Under the pieces are notes generated by a model. That model was not told the DNA's origin and made no database searches. It saw nothing but the letters and a program-made list of their open reading frames with translations. A stretch of DNA of 64,000 nucleotides from Dasyornis broadbenti (lineage: Eukaryota; Chordata; Aves; Passeriformes; Dasyornithidae): NCBI GenBank assembly GCA_013397935.1, contig VZRN01001114.1, forward strand, positions 785,507 to 849,506, given 5' to 3'. This document shows, one piece after another, positions 49,901 to 61,567 of this stretch; within the stretch, counting starts at the first letter, position 1, and the number at the start of each line of letters is the position of its first letter. The position numbers and the translations under genes were made by a program.

Positions 49901-52900
49901 TTCTTTTCTTTGTGCGTAAGTAGCAAAATTAAAAACAAAGTTGATTTGATCTCTTAGCAGCTTCAAGAGCAAGAAGTCTTATGAATGCCATGAACCCAAT
50001 CTGAACAGCATATAAGTGAAGGGTTTGCTGTATGGGAAGGCATAGCTGATTTTCAAACTGATTTTCATTGCTTTTTCCAACAGTAGAGGTATTGTCTTGG
50101 GCCATCTAGGTATGCATCCTAGGAATGGGTGGCATCCTTCATCCAACTAGGTATGAAGCATAAAATAGTTTGTCTTTCCTTATCAACAGAGATTCTTCAC
50201 AGTACTGGTCAGGAAAGAACATAGGCAGGTCAGTATCTGCAAAATTCATCTCAGAGTATGAGGAAGCAGTGCTTTATCTCCACAGAGAGTGAGTCTCCAG
50301 ATTGATAGCACTGCACAGTGCTCTCCCAGACTGTATTAACTTACATGTCTGTGCCTTCAACCTCATAAAAACAGGGCTTATAAACATCTGGAGCTATGCT
50401 GCTGTGGGGAAGAGGGGCTGCCCACAGAACTGCAGCCAGGCAGCATTAGCTCCCTGGGCTGTAGAGGCTGCCCTGCCCCAGCATCTCCAGCTACCTTCCA
50501 GCAGGACAAGGGTGAGAAGTTCCTCTCTGTGATCACCTTCATTCCTTGTCCTCACCTTCAGCCCTCTTCCCATGGTAGTTGCTGCTCTTTGTGCTCTCCC
50601 AGGGCAGTCACTGAAGGCTCCTAAGACCAAAAAAAAAAAAATTGTTTGGCTTACTCTGGATGTAGCTCTCCTCCAAGGGATTCTTGTCACCAGCACAGGC
50701 GGAGGTATCCAGTGTGGCATGTGTATCTGCAGGGAAGCCTGTGGTGGGGGAGCAAGCAGCAGCGACCGCATCTGGCAAAGCAGATGACCTGGTAAGATAC
50801 AGTGCAGCCCTAGGCCCTGGTGATGGGGGAGGCAGTGACATGGCAGACCATAGCAGAGTCAGACAAGACAAAGACAGCCCTAATGGTCACTGGTGAGTTG
50901 TCTTTCTCCTTTTAGCAGGTGTAGGGCTAGGTACCTGGGATGGTGTAGGGTGAATCTGGGTCTTGAGACAAGCACTGCAAAGCCATGGTGACAGCTTTTG
51001 CCCTTTGCAGTCATTCTTACCTGCCCGCATGGTAATATGGTTAAAGATCAAGTCAAGTGGCTTTTTGGCATGGGGAGAGTTGTTCATGTTGGTACATGTG
51101 CCCAGCACTGGCAGTCAGTCTGCAGGATACACTGTCAGGGCTGAGAGTGGCCTGCATCTGTTTTTATCGTCTACCTTCTATACCAACAGGAGGGTACTGC
51201 TATGGCTGATGAGAACTGGGGAAGAAAATTGTAGTGCATACAGCCCAAACAAAAAACTCACAGCCCTGCATTGAAATATTCTTGAAACTGTTCTGTGGAC
51301 TGGGATAAGAATCACAGGATTACTTTGAAACCCTCTTCTCCCCATCACCTATCAGCAGCTGGTGCCAAAGAGAACCTGGAAGAGCAACGTCAGTGGAATT
51401 ACTCCTAGTTTACACTGAAGTAAGACTGGGTGATTTCACTGCACAAGAATTACCACTGCATAGCATGAGATTTGAGTGGTTTCTCAGGGATAGTTGAATC
51501 CTAACATAGTTCAAAAGGCATTCAAAGTTAGAAGAGTTGAAAGCAAACATAACTTGGAAACTATTCCATGCTGGAATCCTCTGTAGATGATTGCAGTTGG
51601 GAAAACCATTATCAGAAGGTAGCTGTGTAGGCAAAAATAATGTGACAAAGAGTCTGAGCACTGTGGTTTGGCTTTCTTAACAAAATGCTCCCCTGCACTG
51701 CAAATACAAAGGGAAGGAGGAAGGGAAGTATCTGGCTATTTAAATGAAAAATTACTTTTCTCTGCAATCACCTTCTGTCAATAAAACGCTTATTTTCTGA
51801 CATGTCAATTAGGTGATTCAAAAGCCAGATGACCACTGCCTTCCATTTAGTACTGCTCAGCTTGGTTAAATGTCTTAAGTGTTTACCCTTTATGACCAGT
51901 GGCATGTATCTGTTCTTAGTCAAACTATGCTATGTGTGACATGTTTGCCTGTAGGTTTTTCTCTTGAGGTAAAGTCAACCATTATTATCAGATTCTAAGA
52001 AAAATGGTAGGTTAGGACAGTGGTTTCACTGACAGAAATGGGTACAGCTTGTTTTACAGTAATGTGTGTGAGAAATATGAAACAGATGAGAAGAATTCAC
52101 ATAGAATTAACCAGCCTGCAATTTAAAGTGCTGCCATTAAATAGGATCATGTATCCATGCTTGATACTTCAAAAGAAACCTCTGCTGTGTAAGACTGGCT
52201 ATTAACGAGGAACATTTTGTCTGGTATCTCAAACCAATTTTAAAAGATCTTATTACAGACACACATAACCATGTGGAAATGAAACTACTTACTTCAGAAT
52301 CTTTAAGACTTGATTTTGTTCACACAAAAGTCTTGAGGGTTTAAGGAAGAATTTTGAATGAGGAAAAAATACATAAACATGTATGGGTCCTGTTAGGGTC
52401 CTAGGAAGAAGAATGGTGATAATATCGATATAAACTTTTACTGACGCTTGTTCACACAACACTATCTGCTTGTGTAAAAGAGCAGAGCAGGCAGTGGGAT
52501 GAGAAGGATTCACATAATAACATTAATTTAACTAATTTAAAGCGGATTAAATCTTTAGAAAGCTTTCTGCTGTCATCCACCATGGAATGCAGCCCAAGAT
52601 TTTTGGTGGGAAAAGCTAGGACACTTCCTTTCTGACTTCTGACCAGAACTGAAAGTGAAATGTTCATTTGGCATATATAAATAAATAAGTTGAGACAATA
52701 GAAGTAACTTTTCCAGACAAAAAATAATCAGAGAAAAGCTATTTGTGAGTAATAGCAGGTCAGCAGGACTCACTTCACAGGCCCAGACAAGCCAGCAGGA
52801 AAAACCACCTCGGTGAAACATTCCTCGGGTCAGACCCTGGAGTAGGGGTGTTTACATCCACACCCACCTTTTGGTAAGCCATACAAATCCAGCAAGACTA

Positions 52901-53165
52901 GCAGTTTGGTATAAACATTGTCGCAAAAAAGCATGAAATTCTTAGTGCTTGGACCTTCAGTCTGGCCCTACAGGGTAACTGTCTCTGTCAACATGCCCCA
53001 AAGCCCAGAGGAAAACTTGAGAGGTGAGTTCCAGTGTCACGGCTTGAACACACTGCTGACTTTTCAGCGCATCAGCCGGGGACACTGCTGGGCAGAACTG
53101 GGTAGCTCTGCAATTTGTCCAGCATCTCAGGGAAATGTGAGTGTGACCTGCTTGTAGGCCTCAAG
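37914..53165. other. Long repeat-poor non-genic stretch
   Basis: About 15 kb in which I recognised no gene and no interspersed repeat. AT-rich blocks lie at about 38150-38870 and 45180-45800; the second starts with a T-rich run. A perfect 12-bp tandem duplication lies at 47291-47314. ORFs here are short or overlap on opposite strands. Old repeats too diverged to spot by eye may be present. Confidence 0.5.
47291..47314. repeat. Perfect tandem duplication, 12 bp x2
   Basis: TGCTTGACTGTC occurs twice back to back. Minor slippage product. Confidence 0.85.
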
Positions 53166-53292
53166 GTAACTCAGGCTGGAAGGTATCTCAGGAAGTCTCT
53201 CGACTAACTTTTTGCTCAAAACAGGGTAAACTCTGAGGTCAGGCCCAGTTGCTCAGGGCTTTATACAGTCTGAGGCAGTTGAAAACTTCTAG
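53166..53292 (-). repeat. CR1 LINE 3' fragment
   Basis: GGCTGGAAGGTATCTCAGGA, TTTTTGCTCAAAACAGGGT and CCCAGTTGCTCAGGGCTTTA match a reverse-complemented CR1 3' UTR. Diverged and short, and independent of the copy that starts 460 bp downstream. Confidence 0.8.
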
Positions 53293-53756
53293 GAATGGAA
53301 GCCAAACTGTTCTCTCTGATTTTCTTTTCTTACGAGAAGCCTAATAAGGCTGTACTGAATGGCACACAGATGATTGTGGCATTCCAGAAGGGACCTTTGG
53401 AGGAATGGGATGCAATAGGACCCTGTAGGTGCCCCTGCAATCTGCTACATGGCCCTAGTGATCTGGTTCTTCTATTTCTCCATGTAATCACCCACTGGGC
53501 CAAGCCGTGGTTCACCTTTGTACTGTCTCCTATGGCCCTTTCTGCTGAAGCCAAGGCAGCATATGTGCCTGAGTCTCATCTTGGTATTTCCAGCCAGAGC
53601 AGTTCAGAAACTCTCTGAGGTTCCTCAGTTTCAAAGGGTCTTAAAGTCTTTCTCAGCAGTCTGAGTCTTGGTTTGCCACTGGCTCTGGGTGGCTGGAGCA
53701 CAAGGGTTTGCAAGCAGCTTCTCCTTTCAGACATCATGTATTCTAATCACAGCATT
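53293..53756. other. Unique sequence between two CR1 copies
   Basis: About 460 bp with no recognised feature. Openings of 107 codons (+) and 74 codons (-) overlap here and are not supported as genes. Confidence 0.5.
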
Positions 53757-54005
53757 TCACGGAATCACAAAATTGCTGAAGTTGAAATGAACCTCTGGAG
53801 GTTATCCAGCCCAAACCTGTGCTCAAAGCAGGGTCAGCTATAGCAGGTTGCTCAGGGCTGTGTCCACTTCAGTTTTGAGTATCTCCAAGGACAGACACCA
53901 TAAACTCTTTGGACAACCTGTGTCAGCATTCGAACACCCTCACAGCAAGTAAATGCCAGTCTTATGTTCAAATAGAATTCCCTGTATTTCAGTTTGTGTC
54001 CATTA
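53757..54005 (-). repeat. CR1 LINE 3' end (part of a split copy)
   Basis: GGAATCACAAAATTGCTGAA, CTCTGGAGGTTATCCAGCCC, GTGCTCAAAGCAGGGTCAG, GAGTATCTCCAAGGACAGAC and CCCTGTATTTCAGTTTGTGT follow the CR1 3' UTR in reverse complement. The match stops at about 54005 and CR1 sequence of the next upstream part resumes near 54700, so I read both as one element. Confidence 0.88.
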
Positions 54006-54699
54006 CATACTGCCATATTACCATTATACCATATTACGCTCTGAAATTCAATGTACAATGAGACTCTTGTGAACACTATTGTCAGAATAATAATCTGTCT
54101 GTCTGATCAACTTGTATTTTATAACAATAATACAGCAGTTAATACTACATTTTCAGCGGAAAGAAATGTATTTATTCATGCAACAACTTGCCCAGTAAAC
54201 AGACAGTATGAAAAAAAAAATAGCTTGGAGTTTCTACAATAACTTATGATCCACAATACAGATTTCTATACAATTTCGGTAATTTTACGCAGCAATATAA
54301 AATATGATTCTTAATCTAGTTTGTGAAACTATCTCACTATTTGATACTGTCATGAGGAATAATACAGTCGGATATGGCTGCTGAAGTTTGCTTTTGGCAT
54401 TCTTCTAAAAGGAGAAAACCAAAAAATACAAATGGTAATTAACAACTTTTTTCTATATTCTGCATTGTCATATTCTGTGCTGTATTCTTAGGTTTTCGTG
54501 TCTCAATATACATATCCAGAAGCACTTACAGACAAGACACACATGGCCTCCCCCATGATCAAAGGACTTCTTGTCAGAAACCAGTACCTCTTCAATAGAG
54601 AAAGTCTACCCGTGATATAGGGCCTGTTCCAAATGACGCAATGTTCTGCCAGATCAGCAAACTTAAGCAATACAGAAAAGCTCTATTGTGTCCCATCAG
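54006..54699. other. Non-CR1 DNA separating two CR1 segments
   Basis: About 690 bp, AT-rich, lying between a CR1 3' end and the adjoining more 5' part of a CR1 on the same strand. I do not recognise it. It has no clear poly-A end, LTR or terminal inverted repeat. ATTAC occurs at both edges (54002-54006 and 54709-54713), which could be a 5-bp target duplication or chance. Confidence 0.45.
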
Positions 54700-56180
54700 T
54701 TTTTTGAGATTACCACCAAGCTTTCTCTTTTCCAGGGTAAACAGTTGCAGCTCTCTCAGCCACTCATATGACAAATGAGCAGTTCCTTAAACACCTTAGC
54801 AAACTTGCTCCCATATGTCCATGTCTCTCTTGTTCTAGAGAGAGAGACAGAAGAGTCCAGATGTGAGCACAGCATAGGTGTTTCTCACTAGTGCTGAGCA
54901 GAGGGGAACAATTGACTTCTTCAACCTGCTGGCAACATTCTTCCTAATGCTATGCAGGAGGCTGCTGGCTCTTTTTTTTTTCATCTCAAGGATGCATTGG
55001 TGACTCATGGTCAAGTTGGTGTTCGTTCAGACTCTCAAGGCCTTTTCTGCAAAGCTGCTTTCCAGTGGGTCAGCTTCCAGTATGCTCTGGTGCATGGGAG
55101 TTATTCCTCCCCAGGTGCAGGAATTTGCCCCCTCTTGAATTCTACGAGATGCCTGTTGGCTCAATTCTCCTGCCTGTCAGTACGCCATGAACATCAGCAC
55201 AACCCTCTGGTTTATCAACCATTCCTCCCACTTTTGTATCTTCCAAAAAGTTTCTGTGGATGCACTTTGCCTTATCACCCAGCTCATTAATGAAAATAAT
55301 TAAGAGTGTAGGGCCTAGATCCATCTTGGGATACACCACTAGTGACTGGCTTCCAATTGGACTTTATGCTGCAAACTACAGCCTTTTGAGAACCACATTT
55401 CAGCTGGTTTTCAATCACCACCATCTATCTGGCTCATGCTAGTCCCTTTGTCTATAGGGATGTTACAGGAGACAGTGTTTACAAACAACTGTTGCTCTCT
55501 TCTTATCCACCAAGCCAGTCATTTTGTCATAAAACAGTATACGTTCAGTCAGGCAGGATTTACCCTTTGTAAATCAGTGTTGATGACTCCAAACCACTTT
55601 CTTGTCCTCTCTGTGTTTGGACATGGTTTCCAGGATTAGTTTCTTCGTCCTCTTCCCAGTGACTGAGGTGTGGATGCCTGACCTGTGTTTCCCTGAATCC
55701 TTCTTCTTGCCTTTCTTCAATATAAAGTGATATTTGGTCTCTTTCATTCTGAAGGAACCTTTCTTGTATGCCATGGTCTTTCATAATCAAGAATGGCTTC
55801 ACGAAGACATCAGCCAGCTCTCTTGCCAGTCACAGATGCATCCATCAAGTCTGTGTATGTTCAGTTTCTTAAAGTGTTTCTTAATGTGATTGTCCTTCAC
55901 TGAGGGTAAGTCTTCCTTGCCCCAGGCTTTATGGCTGGTCTTGGGACCGTATGATTCCTGAAGAGTGTTCTTACCTGTAAAGACTAAGGTGAAGAAATCA
56001 TTGAGCACTCCACCTTTCTTCATCTTCGGCGTCACCAGCTCACCTACACCATTCAGCATTGAGCCTAGCTTTTCCCTAGTCTTCCTTTGCTGTTGATATG
56101 CCTGCAGAAGCCCTTCTTTCTGCCCTTTACATCCCGCACCAGTTCCAACTGTTGATGGGCTTTGGTTTTTCCTAATTCAT
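54700..56180 (-). repeat. CR1 LINE, ORF2 reverse-transcriptase region, decayed
   Basis: The longest CR1 piece here. On the minus strand, 56059-55799 reads like the CR1 segment upstream of the RT (LNDFFTLVFTGKN, then KEDLPSVKD). 55774-55574 matches the next part (FILKKGKKKDSGKHRSG, LILETMSKH). 55339-55142 holds the catalytic block, with IFINEL followed by FLEDTKVGG. The usual FADD is FLED here, so the first catalytic aspartate is glutamate. The parts lie in different frames and the element is dead. At the far end the + strand reads CTGTTGATATGCCTGCAGAA and GGGCTTTGGTTTTTCCTAAT, known from inner CR1 sequence. The copy is truncated there at about 56180. Confidence 0.92.
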
Positions 56181-57501
56181 TTAATGAAACATTTACCACC
56201 AGTGGAAGGAGTTTCCTTTATCTTTTCACTGAGACCACTCAGATTTATGAGTTTAAAAATGCTAATAAGACTATGCCTGCATATTGTGTTAAAAATTCTC
56301 CAACCCCTTTAGTGACAGCACTATCATTAACTGTATTTTCCCATTATAATTTATTTTACCAACAAGTCTCTCAGAAACCTGATTTTCCATACTTCACATC
56401 TGAACTTAGTACCCTTTTAAATGCAGTAAGTGTGATCTCTTGCTGCTGAGCTCTCTTTGAAGAGTTTGCCTAGGCAGGAAAAAAATTATTCATGTGATCC
56501 CATATGATTTCAGACTGGCCATTAAAGTCTAAGCTCATTTGAGGAGGTGGCTGAAAAATTTTGAAACCCAAGGGAACAAGTCGGGGTTTTGCTACTGACC
56601 TAATTCTATAATGAGACAAATCACTTCACTGCCTTGCTTTCACAGCTTTTCCAAATAAAATATGAATCACACCTGAATCCTTATGTATTACAGAGGATTT
56701 TAGCCCTGACTTCAGGGAAGAAGAACAGGGTCTCCCATGTAACTACCATATCCATTAATATTTGGAAGTAAACTACGTCTACATCTTATGTGAAACATGC
56801 CTGAATAGCTCATAGGAATTCCCCCATGAAAATTCTGGTATATTTCATCCACTATGGGATGGCTCAGAAATGAAGCAAACAGGGCTCCTCTTATAATCAG
56901 GATTAAAAATTTGGAAGAGAGATATGAATAAAATACTTTTGTCCCACAACAAATCAGTTCCAGGCCACGGGTGCTTCGGATCCTGAGCCTGGACAAAAGC
57001 CATTTAGAGCTATGGACAGACAGACAGTTCAGCGTGGAGTTTGGTTCATGTTAGGCCATGTGTAACACTCAGAGGAAAACTTTGGTCAGGTTGTTTGTAA
57101 AAAGTGCAGAAAGAATTTAGGAGGAGAGAGGGACCCTTGATACTGAGTGTTTCTTTTCCTCAGCTCCCTGGAGAGTGAAGGGAACAGTGAGCTCCAGAAG
57201 ACTTCATAGGCTGGAGGTGACAATGAATTTTTTGGGATCCCACTGTTCTGGGTTGGAAATTAATCTGGGACTGAATCTGTAGCTAAAACCTCAGAAACAA
57301 ATAGTATGGTTTGGGAATCTGGTTTTGCTTCTGAGGCCAGCCACATGGAATGGCTCACATCCGTACAGGAAAATCCTTTCTCACTAAAACCGTGTGGTAT
57401 AGGCCAAAATTGCACCAGGGAGAATGCACAGAACTAAACAGCATGGGTCAAAGACAAGTTTCTGGTTTCTCTTATTACTATAGTTTAAATTTGGGGGTGG
57501 T
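56181..57501. other. Non-genic sequence
   Basis: No gene or recognised repeat between the CR1 and the LTR. ORFs are under 100 codons and without domains. Confidence 0.5.
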
Positions 57502-58056
57502 TGGGGTTTAACCTTGGTAGGCAGTTAAGCACCACACAGCTGCTTGCTCACTGCCCCATAGTGGGATGAGGGGAAGAAGGATAAAAGTGAGAAAAGTAAT
57601 TGAGATGTGAACAGCTCACATGAAGGAGGAAAAAACTAACAAGAAGAGAGGAAAAAACAAACAAACCCATGAAAAACAAGTGATACAAATGAAAGCAATT
57701 TCTCACCACCACCAGACCAAGGCCCAGCGAGTCCCTGAGCGACAGCAGTTCCCATCAACTTCCACCATCCCAGTCGTAGTACTAAACACAACAGAATATG
57801 TTCTGGGATGTCCCTTTGGTCAGCTGGGGTCAACTGTCTCAGCTGTGTGCCCTCCCAACTCCATGTGGACGCCCAGTCTACTCTCTGGCAGAGCAGTGTG
57901 AGACAGAAGAAACGTATTGATGCTGTGCAAACACTGTTCAGCAATAACTAATGCATACCTGTATCATCAGCACTGTTTTCATCACAAATACCAAACATAG
58001 TCCCACATAAGATATTATGAAGAAAATTAACTCTATTCCAACCAAGCCCAGTCTCA
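57502..58056 (+). mobile_element. Degraded avian ERV LTR, apparently solo
   Basis: The segment opens TGGGGTTTAACCTTGGTAGG, then GTTAAGCACCACACAGCTGC, TTGCTCACTGCCCC and GTGGGATGAGGGG. It closes with CAGCACTGTTTTCATCACAA and AAAATTAACTCTATTCCAAC. This order is that of a common avian ERV LTR type starting with a GTGGTTTAACCC-like end. Length is about 555 bp. No primer-binding site or retroviral ORF follows, so it looks like a solo LTR. The edges are worn and I could not see a target duplication. The ERV class is not certain. The two opposing ORFs over it are not genes. Confidence 0.8.
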
Positions 58057-61000
58057 GAAAGCTGGCCTGTCTGCCACTAGCATGGTTCCTACAAGAGAAC
58101 CAAGATACTCTGGACCAATCAAGACAGAAGACTATATGTGCTTATAGTCTTTAAATCATATTTTTAAGTTTAGCTTTTATCTAAAAAAGATGTAGGTTTT
58201 ACCAGTGAAAGGTTTTCCTTTGTCTCTAATATGTAAAAGTTTTTCCTGGCAGTAAGCTGATAGCAGGATTTTTCAGCTTCTGGCTTTGAAATGAACCCTG
58301 AACCTGTGACAATGATCTTCAGGTTCATTGTCCATGTCCATGTCCTGGAGTAAAAATGACTGAGTGCAGGGGATCTTGGTGCCTCCCTCATCAGCTGCAG
58401 AGCTTTCTCTCAGTGTATACACACAGACACAGCACAGCTCCAGTTCTCCCACTTGTACAGAGAGCATTTTGTCAGCACATACATGTACCTGCGTCCCACA
58501 CACCCAATTGCTTTGGTCAGTCACTGTCTCTCAATCCACCCCTGAGTCACTGCACAGGGCTCCAAGGAGGTGCATACTCTTGCATTCCCAAAGGGATTTT
58601 AGCAACTTATTCCCAGTTAAGCCAATACTTTAAAGAGCAGAAAGATGGGATATGATTTATGAGGTTTCCTCTGGCTTTACCTCACTCCCTAAATCTCCTC
58701 CATGTTATCTGTGAAGGCTCAGACTCTCAGGACCAAATGGATGCTGTTTACCCACTGTTTTCTTTCAAAGTCAAGCTGTGGAAAACAGTGCCTCAGTATA
58801 GGATAAACAGCAAAGCTGTCCTATTTGAAGAATTTCTTTTTAAAAAACACTGCTGCCAATTAGTACCCAAAATGAGTATTAAGGAAGAATGAAGGGGAAA
58901 AATACAACAGCACTGCTGAAAGGATAGGTTTTCATGTTCATAGAAAGTTTAAAGCTAACAGCTAGGAAAATCAAATTAGTATAGACATCTGGAGAGAGGG
59001 GAAATTATGTTTCTATTGTGCAATGTTAATGCCTTAAAATGTTTGAAACAACAGGGCTGGGGATGTGAGACTTCATTTAATTAACATGCTAGGAAACCTT
59101 ATTATCAAGTTGAATGTGAATTCTTCTTGATATTTTACTTGCTCCATTGCCTGAGGCTGGCTACAGGAGGCCTTATCCCTATTTTCCTGTAAAAACTACT
59201 TCCACATTCCACATCCCAATTACTCTGAAGGGCATACCCAAGCTCCCAATAAAATCATGCTTGGAGTCTTTGCTGACTTCTAAATTCTATTCTACATGTG
59301 TTTCTGATCACAAAATCAGATTTCCAAATGTCAAAATTATACTTTGAGTGGAGACTGAATAATAGTTTAAGCCTTTTTATTTGTGTAGAAAGCCTAAAAT
59401 GAAAATGTGAAGCACCTGAAAACTCTCTAAATTGCTTGCTTTATTTCCACTTGAAGCAGCGTCCTGAGACCTATTGTATTGCAGTTCATCTACACTTTGC
59501 GTTGTGAACACCGAGGGGGCAAGAACTGCTCAGACTTGCCTAGCACCATAGCCCCATCACACTGGTGGGTACAACTCACTACTACCTCCATTCAAAGAAG
59601 TCACTAAACCAAGAATAATTCAGAATGGCAGGTTTTGGTTTCACTGGTCAGGCATTTCTAAGGTGGAACTTGGTAACCCATTCCTCTCCGATTAGAACCT
59701 ATGGCCATTGTTTTGGCTGTGGAAGGCAGACTGTCCACATCAGGCAAAGAGGGAAAAGAGCAGGTAAGCTGGAAGCTTTCAGTCAGGTCATGTGTTCTGG
59801 GAAAGGCATACAGCAGTGAAAGGACAGCATGGGGCATGATGTTCCATTTCACACCTTTGCTGATGGCAGCTTATGGTGGCCCCAGCCAATGGTGACACAG
59901 CGGGCTTGTGCCAGGGCTGCAAACAGGGGTCCCTGCCTGCACGTGGGGACAGGATGGTTTGGTATTCTCTGCACTTGCATATGCTCAGCCATGGGAAAGG
60001 CTGGAGAAGCAGCAGCTGAACGGGCTGACCTGGAGATTGGCCATGGATACTGGTGGGGGCAGGCAGGACCCACAGTCCCTTCCTTCTGCACAGCCATCTA
60101 CGACTCCCTGCACAAGCTATATGTCCAGACCCAATATTGTCTATAAAAGGGACATTAGCAAGATTTTCAGAAGCATCATTTAGTTTTGGTACACAAGTGG
60201 CCCACTCACCAATTCAATGTGTTTCCCTATGTGTTTTTTGTTTAAATACTGTCCTCCCCACCCCATATTGTCAACATGGATAATAGCGAGCGATTTACTG
60301 CATGATATTCCCCTCTCAAGCTCCACTGCTTTTCTTCTGTCAGATGCAAATTGTAAATTCTTGTAATGTGAAACAGCTCATTGGAGCAGGGCTCCACGTT
60401 TTCTCCTGTTTCTGGTAACTTGTGAGAAGTTGTCACTTTGTATCCAGGAGAACTCCAGGGAAAGATGACAGACACCACAGGCTGCACATTGCAGAGCTGG
60501 AGGAAATGGATACTAAACACAATGTCATTTAGATTTAAAATAATAGCTCTTAAGTGTTCACTATTGTTTGTAATAAATATATTATATATAAACTTTTGCT
60601 TGTGGCTGAAATTTAAACTATCTGTTTTAAATGAATGATAACATAAAACATGTCATAATTCCTGGTCCATTACTATTGATGCAGCACAACTTAACATTCC
60701 ACAGCATGGTTTGACTGAACCATGCATAGTCATGAAAAGGTGAAAGCATCTGAATGCTAAATGTACAGCTTCTCTAGCCCTTGGTCCACTGCAGTTTAAT
60801 AACAGCAGTTTCTGCTAGTCATCATTTGCTTCAATGTTATCCTTGGGACTGAATATCTATGGATCTGAAGATGTTCTTCTTTTCTTTATAATGCAAGGTG
60901 GATAACCTTGACTAGTCTTTGTGAGGGTCTTATCTCTGGATCAGAAAGACTAAAAGCCTCAATCTACTTCTGTCCGTCACTTCCCATCCCAGAGGAGAAA

Positions 61001-61567
61001 CGAAGCCCTCTTTATCCAGCACTGTACTGCACAGTCTGGCAGGAATCTCTTTACTTGTGGCCACTGCAGTTACTGGTGAAAGTCAGTGGGTTTGCCTAAA
61101 TCTGAAGCTCATCACAAGGTGATCTGTTCAAATGTCTCTGAGAAAAAACATCAAAAGAAGCTGCATGCCATATCCAGAAGCAACTGACAGCCAGGGTCAT
61201 CACATACAAGCTTTTGCCAAGCAAAAACTATTGAAGTGCTGAATGCTTGAATTATGAAGAGATTTGTATCACATAGTAACATCAGAATTCACTTATGGCA
61301 TGAGCATGTTCTAGAAAGTGATCTTCAATGCAATTTAATGTAGAAAAGAATGGAGAAAAAATAGGAGAAACAGTGGGGAATGGAGGGGCAGAGAAGGGGC
61401 TAAAAGACCTCAGCTTTTAGTCTTTAGAAACAGAAGAAGTCTGTAAGCACCCTTGTATACATTTGAAAGCTTCCAGTGCATTTGATTTTTGCTTCTGTGA
61501 CAGCTAGTCTTATGTAAAGATGGGGATTTTTGATCTTCATGTAGTAAGCTTGTGGAAATTCCACAAT
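58057..61567. other. Non-genic sequence
   Basis: No supportable gene or recognised repeat. 60520-60640 is AT-rich. Overlapping openings of up to 105 codons on both strands at 59.6-60.2 kb have no domain. Confidence 0.5.

Noticed and set aside
57620..57944. Opposing ORFs of 93 and 102 codons
   Set aside because: They lie inside a non-coding LTR.
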